Assembly (NCBI GenBank): GCA_000320605.2
Contig: KB445793.1
Span: 1,890,536 to 1,954,535, forward strand
Source: Gelatoporia subvermispora B
Taxonomy: Eukaryota > Basidiomycota > Agaricomycetes > Polyporales > Gelatoporiaceae
Length of the DNA stretch: 64,000 nt
Reading direction: 5' to 3'
Part shown: positions 32,917-44,937 of the stretch, one piece after another
Layout of the letters: every line of letters starts with the position of its first letter
Position numbering within the stretch: the first letter of the stretch is position 1
Program-made: the position numbers and the translations under genes
Notes under the pieces: model-generated
What the model was told of the DNA's origin: nothing
Database searches by the model: none
Seen by the model: the letters and a program-made list of their open reading frames with translations, nothing else

Positions 32917-35670
32917 ACAGGGTTTCGATGGTACACGCCTGGTTGATCGTCCCTTATGTGTTATCTTCCGCAATACATGCTCTGAGTATACTCGTCTATC
33001 TCGTGATACCTGCATCTCTGCTGTCTGCGGGACGCATAACCCAGATTGCGATAAGCATGTGGCATGGAAGTACAGCAGCAATCCCAGTTCTAAGTTCGGA
33101 TATTGCCCCCGAACGTGGTGGATCGGAATCTGCTCGTGGGCAGTGCCATGACAGTCCAGTGTGAGTTGAGCGGTTCGGAATCTCGGGACATATCTATAGA
33201 CGATGCAAACTCCGCAGAGATCTTTCCTTGTGAGATGGCGTTCCTACTGACCTTCCTTTTTTGTACGACCCTGCTTGCCAGATGTTCGTTCAGTTCCGGT
33301 GTGTGCACCAACCCCTGAGGCCGAGAATGTAGGCTATTCGTGCTGCTGTGAAGAATGTCCCGATTTCCTACCCGCAAGACGGCCTACCCAGGTATGCGTC
33401 AGAGCTCACGGATAATTCTGATGGACCACTGATCTCACGGTTCCTGTTCGCCTCGAGGCAGATACGACGAACCGAGCTTAGCGAGCTGGCATCGTGGCTG
33501 TCGCGAGAACTCGAAACCCTGCGAGTGATCATCCAGCCGTCTGTTCAACGTTTCTGCTCAGCGAACACATGCAGAACGTGCTCGAGATGGGGACAGGAAT
33601 ACCCAAACGCGGAAACTCGAACACTGTGTCGTTGAAGTAGGTAACAATTAGGTAAGAGATGTTCAACGTATAGTACGCATTCAACGTGCCGTTCGGGATA
33701 CCCTGAAAGCATGGCTTACCTCACAGGCATGTGCCAAGGGACTTCATAGAGCGCATGACGATGTCCCAGTGCCTCGAGGCTTATATCAGGGAGTTGATTA
33801 TTACCAAAGAGCTGGGATACTATTGCACTCAAGTTTGGTCTGTCTTGTCCTGATTTCAGGTCGATTGCACGCTTCCCTGCTTATCTCACCAGGGACTGAT
33901 GATTTAACAGGGACTAAAGTCGTGCGAGCTGCTCATAACGAGTCTGATTATGCCGTGAAGTCAGTCTGATAGGTGATCAAATCACTGACGAGCTCTAACA
34001 TTCTATATGATATTTCTCAGTCTACCTCGACTAGTGTCATCGTGCGAGACGTCGTACCTGTGCAGGATATATGGAAGGCACCTCGGGCGGGGATCGTTCT
34101 GTAGTTTCTACCCGAAAGAGCACCGGCCTCAGGCAGAAACCCACACCGCCCACGTTTATCGCCGCCTCGGACGGCCGTTGCGTAAGGCCTGCGCTGCCAA
34201 GTTGTGGAGCTGATACCATGGATTTGAGAACGGAGAGCGCATGGTAAGACATGCCGTTCAATACTCCAGCTCAGGCAGCGCTTCCACGTCAAATGACTGA
34301 TGCCACAGTTCACACCAAATGGCCGGCGATTGCTCGGCGGAACGAGCTCAATGGAGCCGACGAAGTTCAGCCGCTATGTGAAGATGTACGGGTATTGACT
34401 ATCCGCGAGAGGCAGGAATCGCGCGTACGAGATTTGCAGGTCGTAGCCGTCGTTGAGCACGCGCAGCTGATAAATCAAATGTGAGATCGAACAGGCTTCA
34501 AGGACGTCAGGCGCGAAGCACTTATCGGGTCGCTCATGATACGATACGAGACAGATATCAGATGGCCGAACCTCCCCTTCAAACTTTACGCAATGCTTCT
34601 GGCCGCATTCCTTCGGCGGCCATGTGTTCGGGCCCCTGGTCCGGTGGATGGGGCGTAACTGACGCAAAGCACGTATGATGCTGCGTTCTCGAAGCAATTG
34701 TACGTCGATCAGCTGTGGTGAGCGCAATGCGCATGACTGCAGGCTGCGAGTGCTGATGACGTTTCAAGATCCTTCCCGTTGGCGCTGCGAGCGCCGTAGG
34801 ACACGTAGCTGTCGAACTATGCTGTTCTTGAGGTCAGCTGAAATGTCAGGGCGGGTCAGAACCTACACTGTGAGGTCTGCCTGGACCAGTGTTTGGTGAC
34901 GCGCGGCCTGAGGTACTGCTGCGGACATATGCTAAAGAAGCGCCACACCTAAGGCCCAGCCTGGTCGCAGGCTAGCTGTAGTGTACTCGAGACAGATTGA
35001 CGATGATGCAACTTTGATATCATACGGGTAGTGTGCGTTTGACAGAACCGGATCTCTCTGCTTTTGCCATTGACTACCTAGCGATGCAAACTACGTCAGG
35101 TTCTCGTGTGTCTTGTATAACGCACTCGCAGACGCCAAACAAGCGAGGAGATCATTCATTTTCATGGTCAATATCTCCCGTACTTTGTGAAATTAAGGCC
35201 GTCATGTTTGTCGAAGAATGATAGAGAGACTTTGTTTTTGAACCCTGGTAATTTCAACGTCAACTCGCTGTAGACGTCAACGAAAACATTCCAGCTGGAC
35301 CTGCAAAGAATATGCGTATCATCCGACGGATGTCAAGGCGGTGTGGAAGAGTTGAGCTTGAGGATGGCGTGCCGGCAGTGATTAAATTTCGGCGGCCGTC
35401 GAACCCCGGGCGAGCCGTGTCCTCCCGGTTCACTCTACCTGCTGCCACGGTGCCACCAACGCGTCGCGACGCGCCCATCCGGTCACGTGATTAGATGCAG
35501 TCGTGCCCGTCCGCACCGCTGCTGGCCGTCGACCGGACTGATCGTAGCACTCGACATGCTGCTTTCCTGCTGCGAACTCCCGCCATCGCTACATCTTTAA
35601 CACACAATTTCTGAATACAAGAGACCGACGACTGCTCTCGCTACACTCACTATCACCCTGAACAGAAAAG
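32917..35670. other. Gene-poor region, 2.7 kb, with weak minus-strand coding traces
   Basis: No complete gene is supported. On the minus strand two pieces read like exons: near 33580-33700 a segment including LNAYYTLNISYLIVTYFND and EFPRLGIPVP, and near 34370-34500 one including HLIYQLRVLNDGYDLQISYA. Stops and missing joins separate them, and I do not recognise the family. This may be a decayed gene or one I cannot assemble by eye. Confidence 0.3.
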
Positions 35671-36889
35671 ATGCCCGGATTCTTGAGTATTATTGTGATG
35701 TCTGCGCTTCTCGGCGGCGCGTCGTTCGGTATTGGAGTACTGCCGCTGTCTTTTGCCTTCTCAAGTGAGCCCGACAATTAACTCTGAACACTGATCCTAA
35801 ACGTTGAACCTTCAACCCGAAACTTGTAGAATACACTCTGGCAAAACTGTCCGCACTTGGGACCGGCCTCCTACTTGGCGCAGCCTTGGGTGTCATCATA
35901 CCGGAGTAAGTAGCGTGACACTTCTGAATCAGGAGCCTTTCTGATATAAAGTGGGCAGAGGTATCGAGACACTTGTGGAATCCAATGTGTCTACGGAGTT
36001 CCCAGCATCGATTGTTGCATTTTCACTGCTCATGGGCTTCACCTTCATGCTTCTACTCGAGCAACTGCACTCCCCACACTCTCATAGCCATCCATCACCC
36101 TCGCCCATTTTTCCAAATGGCCATGAATCGGGTGCCACTAGATCCACCGTAGCTTTTACTGATACAGAGGTAGAATTTGACGTTGAGCTCGGGGACCTGG
36201 AGCGCTCAGAAGGCATCCCGCCTGCGACAGACCACGTTGCGGCAAAGGCGCCCACCACCTCAGACAGTGGTAGTAAGAAGCGCGCATACCCGTTGACTCT
36301 GGGCCTGGTCATACATGCACTGGCTGATGGCCTGGCTCTCGGCTCTTCTGCGCTTTCACGTCCCAGCACGGAACCTGGGGCAACTGAATCCTTGCTGCCC
36401 TCTGAGCTCTCCATTGTTGTGTTCCTCGCATTGCTGATACACAAGGGTAACATTGACTAATTAGTGATCAAAACATATCATCTAACTCTGGTGTCTATCA
36501 GCGCCGACAACGCTGGCCCTGAGTACGTCGCTGCTGTCAACATCGCTGACTAAGGTCGAATGTCGGCGGCACATTGCCATCTTCGCTGCGTCAACTCCCG
36601 CAGGAGCTTTGATATCTTATTTGCTACTCTCTTTCTTGGGCGCAAGCAGCGAAGGCCGCTGGCCTGGCATTGCATTGCTCATCTCGGTATGAGTGATCCT
36701 ACTGTCATAACGCGATTAGGCTGATTCATTACGTTGAAGGGCGGAACGTTCCTTTATGTCGCAACTGTTCTCCAACCTGTGTCGAGCCACGGATCTGAAG
36801 AGATCGGGCAGAAGGCGCGACTCGCCTACCTCGTTTTCGGCATGTTCCTTCCGCTTGCCATTGGAGCAGTCATAGGTCATGAACATTGA
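35671..36889 (+). CDS. ZIP-family zinc/metal transporter (ZIP9/ATX2-like)
   Basis: Membrane metal importer of the SLC39A9/Atx2 branch, usually in the Golgi. Five exons: 35671-35764, 35830-35905, 35959-36446, 36502-36686 and 36740-36889. Starts MPGFLSIIVMSALLGGASFG, continues YTLAKLSALGTGLLLGAALG with the motif GVIIPEGIETL. TM3 is followed by a His-rich loop (LHSPHSHSHPSPSPI), then TM4 with the conserved metal-site motif LVIHALADGLALG. Next is TM5, SIVVFLALLIHKAPTTLALS (the HK.P motif). The final helices include AIFAASTPAGALISYLLL, GTFLYVATVLQPV and FLPLAIGAVIGHEH. All frames join at GT/AG with consistent phase, so the gene looks intact. Confidence 0.9.
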
Positions 36890-37764
36890 TGCGCAGGGAG
36901 ATTGGGACTGCATTGTATGTGTATTACTTGATGTGTGACGATGAATGCAACCACAGCCACATGTGTTGACGGTGGCCACTGTTCCCGTCCCTGTCTCGGG
37001 CTATAAATGGCGGACGTGACTATGACCTACTCATAGACAATGAACATCTGTGGCAAATGTCTCGGTGACTCACCGAAGTCTATCCGCTCATTCCTGTGAA
37101 CTAAATCTCAACTTGTGCGGGTTAGAAGTCACACGGCCAGACAAGCATATTGCACGCAGGCATAATGGAGAGATTTTTGGCGACTAGATGAAAGTGTTGA
37201 CGCGGTCGCCACCCAGGATGCATCTGATCTTGGCAAGATGAATGACTCCAGTGCTAACGCCATCATCATTGAGATACGCACTCAATAAGACTGGTATGCG
37301 TTCGTTCCGAGGATGCTCTGAACAGCGATCTCCGCGCGTCAATCGTATTATCTTGTGTGTCAATCACAATGGCGAACCTTTATTACTAGTGAATTACATT
37401 CTGAGCTCTACAAGTGGAAGTTGTGTAGGCTGTTTCGCCTAAACCCAATATCTGCATTCTTTCACCACTCTTCCAAAACCGTGCCAGGTCTTACATCGTA
37501 AGTGTTACAGTGTCTACCGTCACCGACGTCGATGAAGTTTCTGTGTCAGGACCTTGTACAGCACTAGTGACTTCGATTGTGAGATCTACTTAGGTCTAGC
37601 GTCTGAGTGGTCTCACCACAGGATCTCGCTTGCTAAGCTCTCACTGATTTGTCGCTGCGGGAGCAAATGCTGCTCTTGCAATGGCGATTTGTATATGGTC
37701 GACAAACATCTTGCCCGTGGTCACTGTCTTTTCAGCGTGGGTATCCGAGTGCTCTACCACACGC
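36890..37764. other. Intergenic, 0.9 kb; no gene seen
   Basis: Region between the convergent ZIP transporter (+) and the protease homologue (-). Only short unrelated frames; no repeats noticed. Confidence 0.4.
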
Positions 37765-39470
37765 CTAACCCGTCTGGTGAGCACCGTACAGAACCATCTT
37801 AGCCACGTGTAGCCCACTGTACGAATTGATCAGTATGAATACCGGATCCACCATGGCACCAACAGGTAGGCACTCACTGATAACATCGGGGCCAGACCCT
37901 TCCGAATGACCGAGCGAGCCTATGGCAAGGTATATCTTCCCTGGATGAAGACCGACCCTTTCTGTGATGGCAAGTGGGAGAATATGTGCCTCGACAGGAA
38001 GTTCCAGAGCTGTATCTCCTGAAAAACACAGGAAAACACTGATCAGCAACTTATCACTCTCGACATACAAGCGCATGCGAACCGATTGTGAAGATCAGAG
38101 GCTGTAGATTAGCGTGCTTGACTTGCGTGATGACAAGTAAGCCAGTTTCGCTAAACTCATTCCTTTAGATCCGCTGCGATGCTTCAGATTCCAGCGGAAA
38201 GCACCTATCCTCTGTAGCCCCTACGCGCAGCTTATATTGCTCGTATGCTTGCTCTCCCAAGAGCGTCAGAACGGTGCTCGGATCAATGACCCCAGTTCCC
38301 CGGGGAATCAGAGGTATATCCCCGCCGTAGGAAACAGCTAGGTCAATGCCCCAATAGTCCGCCGCGGGTAGAACACTCGTGACTGGGACATAGACCAAGT
38401 CACCTGTATAACTGAAGGAAAGTCAGTCCAGGGTCACTTGAAGACGTCTGCAAAAAATGGTACATACCTTGAGTCGTCGGGCTTTGTGAACGTTAGAGTA
38501 CCGTGCAACCCATTCTGCGAAAAAGTGAGTGAGATGAGAAGCTTTCCGAATTCCTCCTCTGCTGCGGAGTCCGAGAAGATAGCTTCTTGTTCGATATGCG
38601 AAGGGCCAAGGCCTAAGATTCCCTGAATGCCTTGAATCTCGCGGGACAGGCGGGGGCGAAGCGCTGAAAAATTGGCAGCGACGCTGATAGATTGAGTTTG
38701 CATAGTTTCTCCTGTTGCGATCTGTACACTTTCTTGATCTATGGAGCTACGACATGAGATTGTCCGACACGGCATCTCGGGATTCCATGTCGTGATACGC
38801 ACATTCGGGCCCTATGAAGTCACCCACAGCGTAGGAAATGGTCTACATGTGTTTAGTATTGCAGCTACGTGAGACGACTGTGACGCCTCATGCAAACACT
38901 TACTACATCCTGCCCGGTGGTCACGCTATTCATATTCGGTGTATATAAGCTGGCATCAACGACCGTCCAAGAGCCCCCTAGCAAAGTTTATGACTCGGAT
39001 GTATGAAATCATGCCACGAACGGGACTTGCCTATATCGAGGAGAAATTCGCCAATGCTCAAGTCTGTCCCAGCGGCGATAGACGCGACGTAAGCCATGTT
39101 GGCATCCGTAGCATCAAGTCCAGCCGTTGAGCCATCACCGACTTTGACTTGATATATTCTCCTATGATTATTGTGGTTGTGATCATCGGGATCAGTAGTT
39201 AAGATGTTAAAGGAGTGCGCAGGCCCATGAGGGTGGACACGCTGCATAATCTTTCCAGCGCGAGCCTGGTCCTTTGTGATAAGATCCATGCCTGCGCCGA
39301 AGGTGAATCGGGTCTCAAAGAGTGTACTTCGTTTGCCGACATCAGACATGATGGGAGACTTGTACAGCACTGCAGTGAGGTACGGGTGAGGGGCATGTCC
39401 GTGCAGAGGGTTGACGATTGATATAGTATTCGGCTCAGCGACGGGCTTCGTAGTTGGTGGGTCAAGACTA
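37765..39470 (-). CDS. Aspartic-protease homologue with altered catalytic motifs
   Basis: Pepsin-fold (A1 family) homologue closest to secreted polyporopepsins. The propeptide-like part contains ITKDQARAGKIMQR. The first lobe reads MAYVASIAAGTDLSIGEFLL then DIGKSRGSW, where active enzymes have DTGSSNTW. Next is a YAVGDFIG block in place of the flap YGSGSFSG, then IQGIQGILGLGP. The second lobe has VYVPVTSVLPAADYWGIDLA, VSYGGDIPLI and GVIDPSTVLTLLGEQAYEQY, where active enzymes have VDTGTT. The end is ETGLLVITQVKHANLQPLIF, TIGDTALELPVEAHILPL and KIYLAIGSLG. Both catalytic Asp positions remain but the DTG signatures are DIG and DPS, so proteolysis is doubtful. Exon joins from 39470 down to 37765 are coherent. 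The 5' exon with a signal peptide was not found, so the start is open and a pseudogene is possible. Confidence 0.7.
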
Positions 39471-41529
39471 ATACATCCGAAGATCTGAAGCCAGACTCGC
39501 CGGCAATTCCTAAGACCCGACAGGGTTTAATGACGCTGAGTGACTTCGGCATGTCGAGACTGGACTACTCATGGTGCTTGATGTTCTCAAGGGGTCTACC
39601 AGTGATTACCTAGAGCTAAGATGATGACAGCTACTTGCACCCCCTGAGCGAGCGTGTATGGCCTCACAGAATACCGCATGCATATCATGATATAGCCCTC
39701 TTGACCAACACACAGATAGAAGCTGCCGCCGAGAGTTCATTCCGGGCGTGGGAGCTGGCGGCGTTATCGCGAGGTAGCGTGACTAGAGAGATTGAGCTTC
39801 TTTTGCAATTTGCCATCCCCAAAACACGAGGCGCAAAGATTCCGATAGATATAGCGAGGCATGCAGCTGTCGCGCATAGAATCCGTTGTACAAGTCTTGT
39901 CCTGGGCTGGATACCTGACCAGAGACGACGAAGCACCTGTGCATCAGTCGTACTGTGTGAAGCACATCTGTCCGCTAGTAAGCGTCAGAAGCGGGGACAG
40001 ATACAGCATTTGAGAGAAAGTAATTGGTCGCCAAAGTGACAGTGAGGATGATGAGGTACTTTGGTTCCGTCTCGCCGCAGGCAGGCACTCATCAAAACAA
40101 GTCTTGAGGGTCCGATTGAGGGCTACAGCAGATGGTAGTGCCGAACATACTGTACCATGAGTGCTAATCTGTGACAAATCTGGCTGCCTATGTCATAATT
40201 TGTTAACGAACAACAGAACCGGCCCCGGTACGTAGAACAAGCTCGATCATAGTCATAGAGCCCTCCTCCTGGTGAGCGCTTGCGCTCCCCCATGCTATTT
40301 GTGTGTATTGACGCGTATTGGCACATGCGCATGAGCACCTCGAAGTCGCATGCCGCAGGCCGCGATGCCATTGATTGTGAATTGCCAAAGTCATGTCCGG
40401 ATTCTCGTTATGCACCAATGCTACAGCATAGCTCTCTTCAGAAAATTTTGAGACCCAGATGCTCATATTCTCTTCGCACGTGGGGTCAATGAGTTGATGA
40501 TAGATTCGGCCTAATTCGTGCGTGTCGATACTTTCCTCTGCTCTACTTCAGATGTCATTCAATTTACCGACTACAGTGAAGTATGCTGACGCGACCCGGT
40601 TCCTATTGTCCTATCCATCCGCGTTCTGATAGTTGCTCCAACATATGGGCTCGATTCGTGAACACACACCCCGAATTTAAGCATTGTTGACTCTGTCAAC
40701 TTTTCAGGTCTCGTGGACAAGATAAACGCGTGCGTTGAGCCTCACTCTGCAATAACATGATCGGCCACCGATATCGGACTGCGGTCGCAGGCACACTCAT
40801 GGATTGGGCTGTAGGCTGTCCTAGTGCAGGCAAATATGGAAAAGGCTTGCTCACCCATCTGTTGCCACTTTACTCTCTGATTGGCTTGCCACTGAGCCCC
40901 TTACTGTTGCTCAGTCGTCGTCTCCCGTATCAGGACAGAGAGACGCAAGACGATACGACAAACCTCGGCCGACCTAGTTGCTATAGACCGGGAAAGTCTT
41001 GCCTTTTCCGAGTAGGCGTATCGCGAGCAGCTCTGAATCATTGCACAATGTTGCTGCTTGCAGCGGCGGATCCGAAGATCACCGGTGCACCGCTCGAGCA
41101 TCGATGAAGCTCATGTCACGTGTGATCCACAACGAGCAGGGGTATGTGCTCCACTGGACGCCCATTCACAGCGCACCACTTAAACTTATGATGATCCCTC
41201 AGAGACTTACAAAGCTACGTATCGAGCATGGTTTCGACATAGAGCAATAAGTGCACGTTCCGGTTCTGCAGCGTCCACATCGTTTCGAATGACCTCGAAT
41301 GAGCGCTGTAGACTGTGCGCGAACTTCGCACACTTTCCCAAGCAAGGCGCCCATCTTATGTCACTGCAACTTATCCCGAGTTCCGCCACAACCATGGAGT
41401 GATGCGCCTACACGCGTCTGGCCGCCCTGGGCTCTCTCCTTGCTCGACTGGCCCACACAAAGCGGTCATGCCCGGCCGTGAAACACCGCACAGGCTGGGA
41501 TCGGCATTGCCATCCTGACGATGTACAGG
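39471..41529. other. Gene-poor region, 2 kb; weak minus-strand coding traces
   Basis: It should contain the missing first exon of the protease homologue. On the minus strand, frames around 39.7-40.5 kb (for example a segment MTMIELVLRTGAG near 40.2 kb) are faintly like agaricomycete seven-helix proteins, but I could not build a gene. Confidence 0.3.
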
Positions 41530-41537
41530 TATTTAAG
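41530..41537 (+). promoter_or_regulatory. Putative TATA box of secreted protein gene 3
   Basis: TATTTAAG about 86 bases upstream of ATG 41623, at a similar place to the TATA boxes of the two paralogues. Confidence 0.45.
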
Positions 41538-41622
41538 CAGCATGATGTTATAGCTGCGAGCCCCACAATTACTTCCACTCACACTCGAATATAACACCAA
41601 ATCCAGTTATTCGATACATAAT

Positions 41623-42176
41623 ATGAAGTCTTTCTTTGTTCTCGCATCCTTCGTCGCGGCATGCTTGGCGCAGGGCATTCTGATTGGTGCCCCTGCGCCA
41701 AATTCGAACATCCCTGCTCGCTCGAACCTCACCGTCGAAGTTGACCGTCCGGTACGTGAACATTTCGCTTGCATTGCGGTGTCGCCGAAACCAATCAATA
41801 CGTGTAGGAGTCGCTCACAGCCTCCGAGGAGGTTGCGATCATCATCGGGATGACACCATGCCCCGACACTGGTTGCGATGATCCGACATTCAATGTTGCA
41901 GACAACATCGGCATCGTGCTCTACGAGGGGCCTTACGATCCGCAATTCGATAGTAGCAACCCTCCGGACCACAAGCCGCCGTACCAGAACTTCACGTTTC
42001 CTGTGCCCACGAACTATGCTGCCGGCCAGGACGTCGTGCTCAGTGTGACGCATTTGTCGATCGTTGCGGTATGTAACGAAAGTGTCGCTGAACATTTCCC
42101 ACTTATCGATGAGGAATGATTACAGGCTGGGAACATCCTGTTCGAGATCAAAAATGAGACGCTGAGCGTAGTCTGA
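41623..42176 (+). CDS. Small secreted protein, family member 3 (diverged)
   Basis: Third member of the family found at 26100 and 27708, about 13 kb away. Exons 41623-41751, 41808-42068 and 42126-42176. Signal peptide MKSFFVLASFVAACLAQ, then ILIGAPAPNSNIPARSNLTV and VDRP at the first splice. Exon 2 has ESLTASEEVAIIIGMTPC, NIGIVLYEGPYDPQF, KPPYQNFTFPVPTN and LSVTHLSIVA. Exon 3 is AGNILFEIKNETLSVV. Intron positions and phases are the same as in the tandem pair, and the two cysteines are kept with a different spacing. Convergent with the PhyH-family gene (184 bases between stops). Function unknown. Confidence 0.85.
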
Positions 42177-42360
42177 CGCATCGTGGCTCGCGATCTCGCT
42201 TTCGACAGCCTACAGTGTCATTGTTACGAGATGCGCGGACGTTTCACGGATGACACGCATTCGCATCATCGCAACAATTCTTAATCGTAAATTTACTGGA
42301 GCCAATGTAATTGTACATATACATGCGTGATGTTCAACCGAATACACGCAAGGGCGACAG

Positions 42361-43495
42361 TCATGCAACAGCGATAGGTCGTGCATTGTTAGCTACGTCG
42401 ACAGTACTGGCCTTTGCGAGCTCTTCGAGCCTCTTCTTCTCTTCCTCTAGCATTTTCTGCTGCAACGCCACCCTCTGCGGGACGATGCGTCGCCTCTCCG
42501 TCGTGGGCTTAAATTCGAGCTTGTCCACTCCCAACGCTTTCAAGGTCTTGAGCTCGACGAGACTGTATTCGTCCTGGTTCTCCCTATTGAAGTTGAACGG
42601 CTCTCGCAGCGAGACCGGCGGGTTCGTGATGACGCGCGGCAGACGGAGGTGGTTCTTGGACGCCGAGTGAAGCATGAGCGGGTGCATAAGTACGACGTCG
42701 CCGATCTCGCCTGTCATCTCCGCGAAGCGACTCGCGTTGTGCACCTCCTTGAGGTGCGACCAGAATCCAGGATCGCTTGTCGGGTCTTCCGTGGTGCTCG
42801 TACTCGGGTAGAGCGCAGACTTGATCGGGCGCACTCCCTCGGGGTGCTCGGCGAGGTAACGCGCGACCATGTCGATGCCGTCGGGGCAGATCCACGTCGC
42901 GCCGCCACGCGGCTTGATATCGGAGAAGAGCGGAATAACGAGGAGCGCCTGCTCGGGCGAGTCGAGGAAGTGAATGAAGAAGTCGCCGTCGACGTGCCAG
43001 TTATCCAGCTCCTTTGGCGGGATATGCATGTCCGGGCTTTCGTACTCCGGCGCGCCGAGGTTTACGATGAAGCTGTCACCCCATGCGGAGCTTGGCTCGT
43101 CGATACGCTCTTCACCGCCGAGCAGCTCTTTCATCGCCTCCCATGCCTGCATGGCGGCCGTTAATTGTTGTCGAAGATGCACTGATTCCTAAAACGCAGT
43201 ATACGTACCTTAGGCGCGAACGTGGATACGGTCTCCCGCTTGTGCCAGGGCATATGGATGCGATCTCGAGTCCATGTCGACTTGTCGTTAGGATCCATCC
43301 CGAGCCTGGCCCACATATCCTTCGTCCATTCAGAGGCCTTCTCCTTGGTGAACGCCTGCCTCAAGACAATGTAACCATTCTCCAGGAAGAAATCCACTTG
43401 TTCGGCTAGGGTTGCATACCATCGTGAGCGCCAGATTCGAGGGAAGACAAGATGGAATCGTACGCACAGGTGAGATGCTTGTATTCCTTGACCAT
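42361..43495 (-). CDS. PhyH-family (phytanoyl-CoA dioxygenase-like) Fe(II)/2OG dioxygenase
   Basis: Non-haem iron, 2-oxoglutarate-dependent oxygenase. The first exon encodes MVKEYKHLT (ATG at 43495); a short intron leads to SEQVDFFLENGYIVLRQAFT (the PhyH start). Next are TKDMWARLGMDPNDKSTW, IHMPWHKRETVSTFAPKAWE and AMKELLGGEERIDEPSSAWG. The iron site is NWHVDGDFFIHF (HxD) with the distal histidine in LMHPLMLHSASKN; an Arg in RLPRVITNPPVSL may bind 2-oxoglutarate. The C-terminal end is Lys/Glu-rich (QQKMLEEEKKRLEELAKAST), probably helical. Two short introns. The iron ligands are intact; the substrate is unknown, as for most fungal members. Confidence 0.87.
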
Positions 43496-44194
43496 ATTGA
43501 GCTTCGGAGACACCTCTGAGACACAGAAATAGTTGGTGTGTAAGGCACCGTCGTGCTGCCAACGCTAGTAGGGGATGAAAGTCATTTTAAGTGCGCGCGG
43601 CGTAAGCTCGGCGAAGTCATGCAGGTCATATGCCCACGAACGAAATGCCTTGAAATGCAGGTTTGACCTAAAAGTAGCTGCCTCAATTGATGTAATGGAG
43701 CTTCAGGTCTCGGGCCCGCAGTCTACTCCTAGCGATACAGGGCTACGAAGCAGCCGAAGCTCGTTATCAACGAGTGCGCGAACATGGGACGTCGACGATT
43801 TGTCCATGGAGTTCCGTTCGGATGCCCGCGTCACGGAGCTTCGTGAGTCAATAAGCCAGTCAGGGCACATATACACTTAGTGTGGAAATGCGGAACACAG
43901 AGCCCCAGATAGTGGCGTGCGTACAGAGCAGCGGACTTTCCAGGTGTGTGGAAATATGATCTCCTGATGCGACGATCCATCAGGTGAGCATAAAGTTGAT
44001 GAGCTGGGGTATGTCACGGCAAGTAGGATGTCACGTTATACGAGGGAATTGTGTATTGAGAATGTAGTAGTACAGAATGGTCACAAGAGATCCAGGAACA
44101 AAGGGCGCAAAAGTAACACAAAATCTCTGGATCAGCACAGTTAGCAAGAAGCTGGGCATGCCAGTTGTTGCCGTAAGTACCTCAGAGAGTAGCA
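43496..44194. other. Intergenic, 0.7 kb; no gene seen
   Basis: Upstream region of the PhyH-family gene and 3' flank of the small unknown gene. No motif or repeat stands out. Confidence 0.4.
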
Positions 44195-44640
44195 TCAGCT
44201 CGCGTTCTTGAGGACGGAGTCATCGCACGGGTCTCCGAATTCTGAAACGTTCAGTCATGCGCAAATGCACATATCCAAAAGTGCAAGTTCTACTTACGCT
44301 GACGCAGATTCTCCATGAGCTGCACATCCAGAAGCTCGTCCTTGTCGGTCTTCGAGCGGGGCGCGTCCCTACCGCCTTCCCACGACGCATTACTCGGCCC
44401 CCTCCGCATGCTACCGGTATCTTCCTTCCTCCTGCTCTTCGTATCCCTCAGGCTAGACGACGAGGCAAATGACCCCCCGCCAGGTAGCCTGCGTTTGGAT
44501 GAGCCAGAAAAGTCGCTTATGGAGCTGATCTTGGTAGCGGGCCCGAAGGCCTCCGAGTCGTCAACCATCTGGATCTCATCCGGGGGCGGTGTTGAGGACG
44601 AGGAGGAGTCAGGTGAAGCGCCTTCGTTTGGAGAATTCAT
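44195..44640 (-). CDS. Small hydrophilic protein of unknown function, about 129 aa
   Basis: Two exons, 44298-44640 and 44195-44241, joined across a clean GTAAGT..CAG intron. Starts MNSPNEGASPDSSSSSTPPP and is rich in Ser, Pro, Arg and Lys. It contains FGPATKISSISDFSGSSKRR and ends LLDVQLMENLRQ then QFGDPCDDSVLKNAS. The mostly disordered composition with a more conserved-looking C-terminal helix suggests a small regulatory or scaffold subunit, but I do not recognise the family. Divergent from the Mit_KHE1-like gene, with 297 bases between starts. Confidence 0.6.
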
Positions 44641-44937
44641 TTTGGAACGAAGGGGAGGTGTGCAAGATCACAGTGAAATCTAGGACCTTATAGGCGGCGG
44701 TGGCGGATGAGCAGGACGGTGGCGGCGGTATGCGCGGGGGCGCGCCTGTGGCAGACTGGTGCGCGTGGGAGCCACGTGCATACCAATGCACGATGAGCGC
44801 GCCGCGCCTCTACGCGTCCATTCGCAGGCTCCATGATACTCTCCAGGCTTATCAACGAATTCTCCTCTTTCCTCCTTCTCGCACCTTACTTGCCTCCAGG
44901 ACTATCAAGAAATAGATAGCAGAGTAATTCGAGGGAA

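Noticed and set aside
42649..43164. 171-codon plus-strand frame
   Set aside because: Shadow of the PhyH-family gene on the opposite strand, which carries the iron-site motifs.
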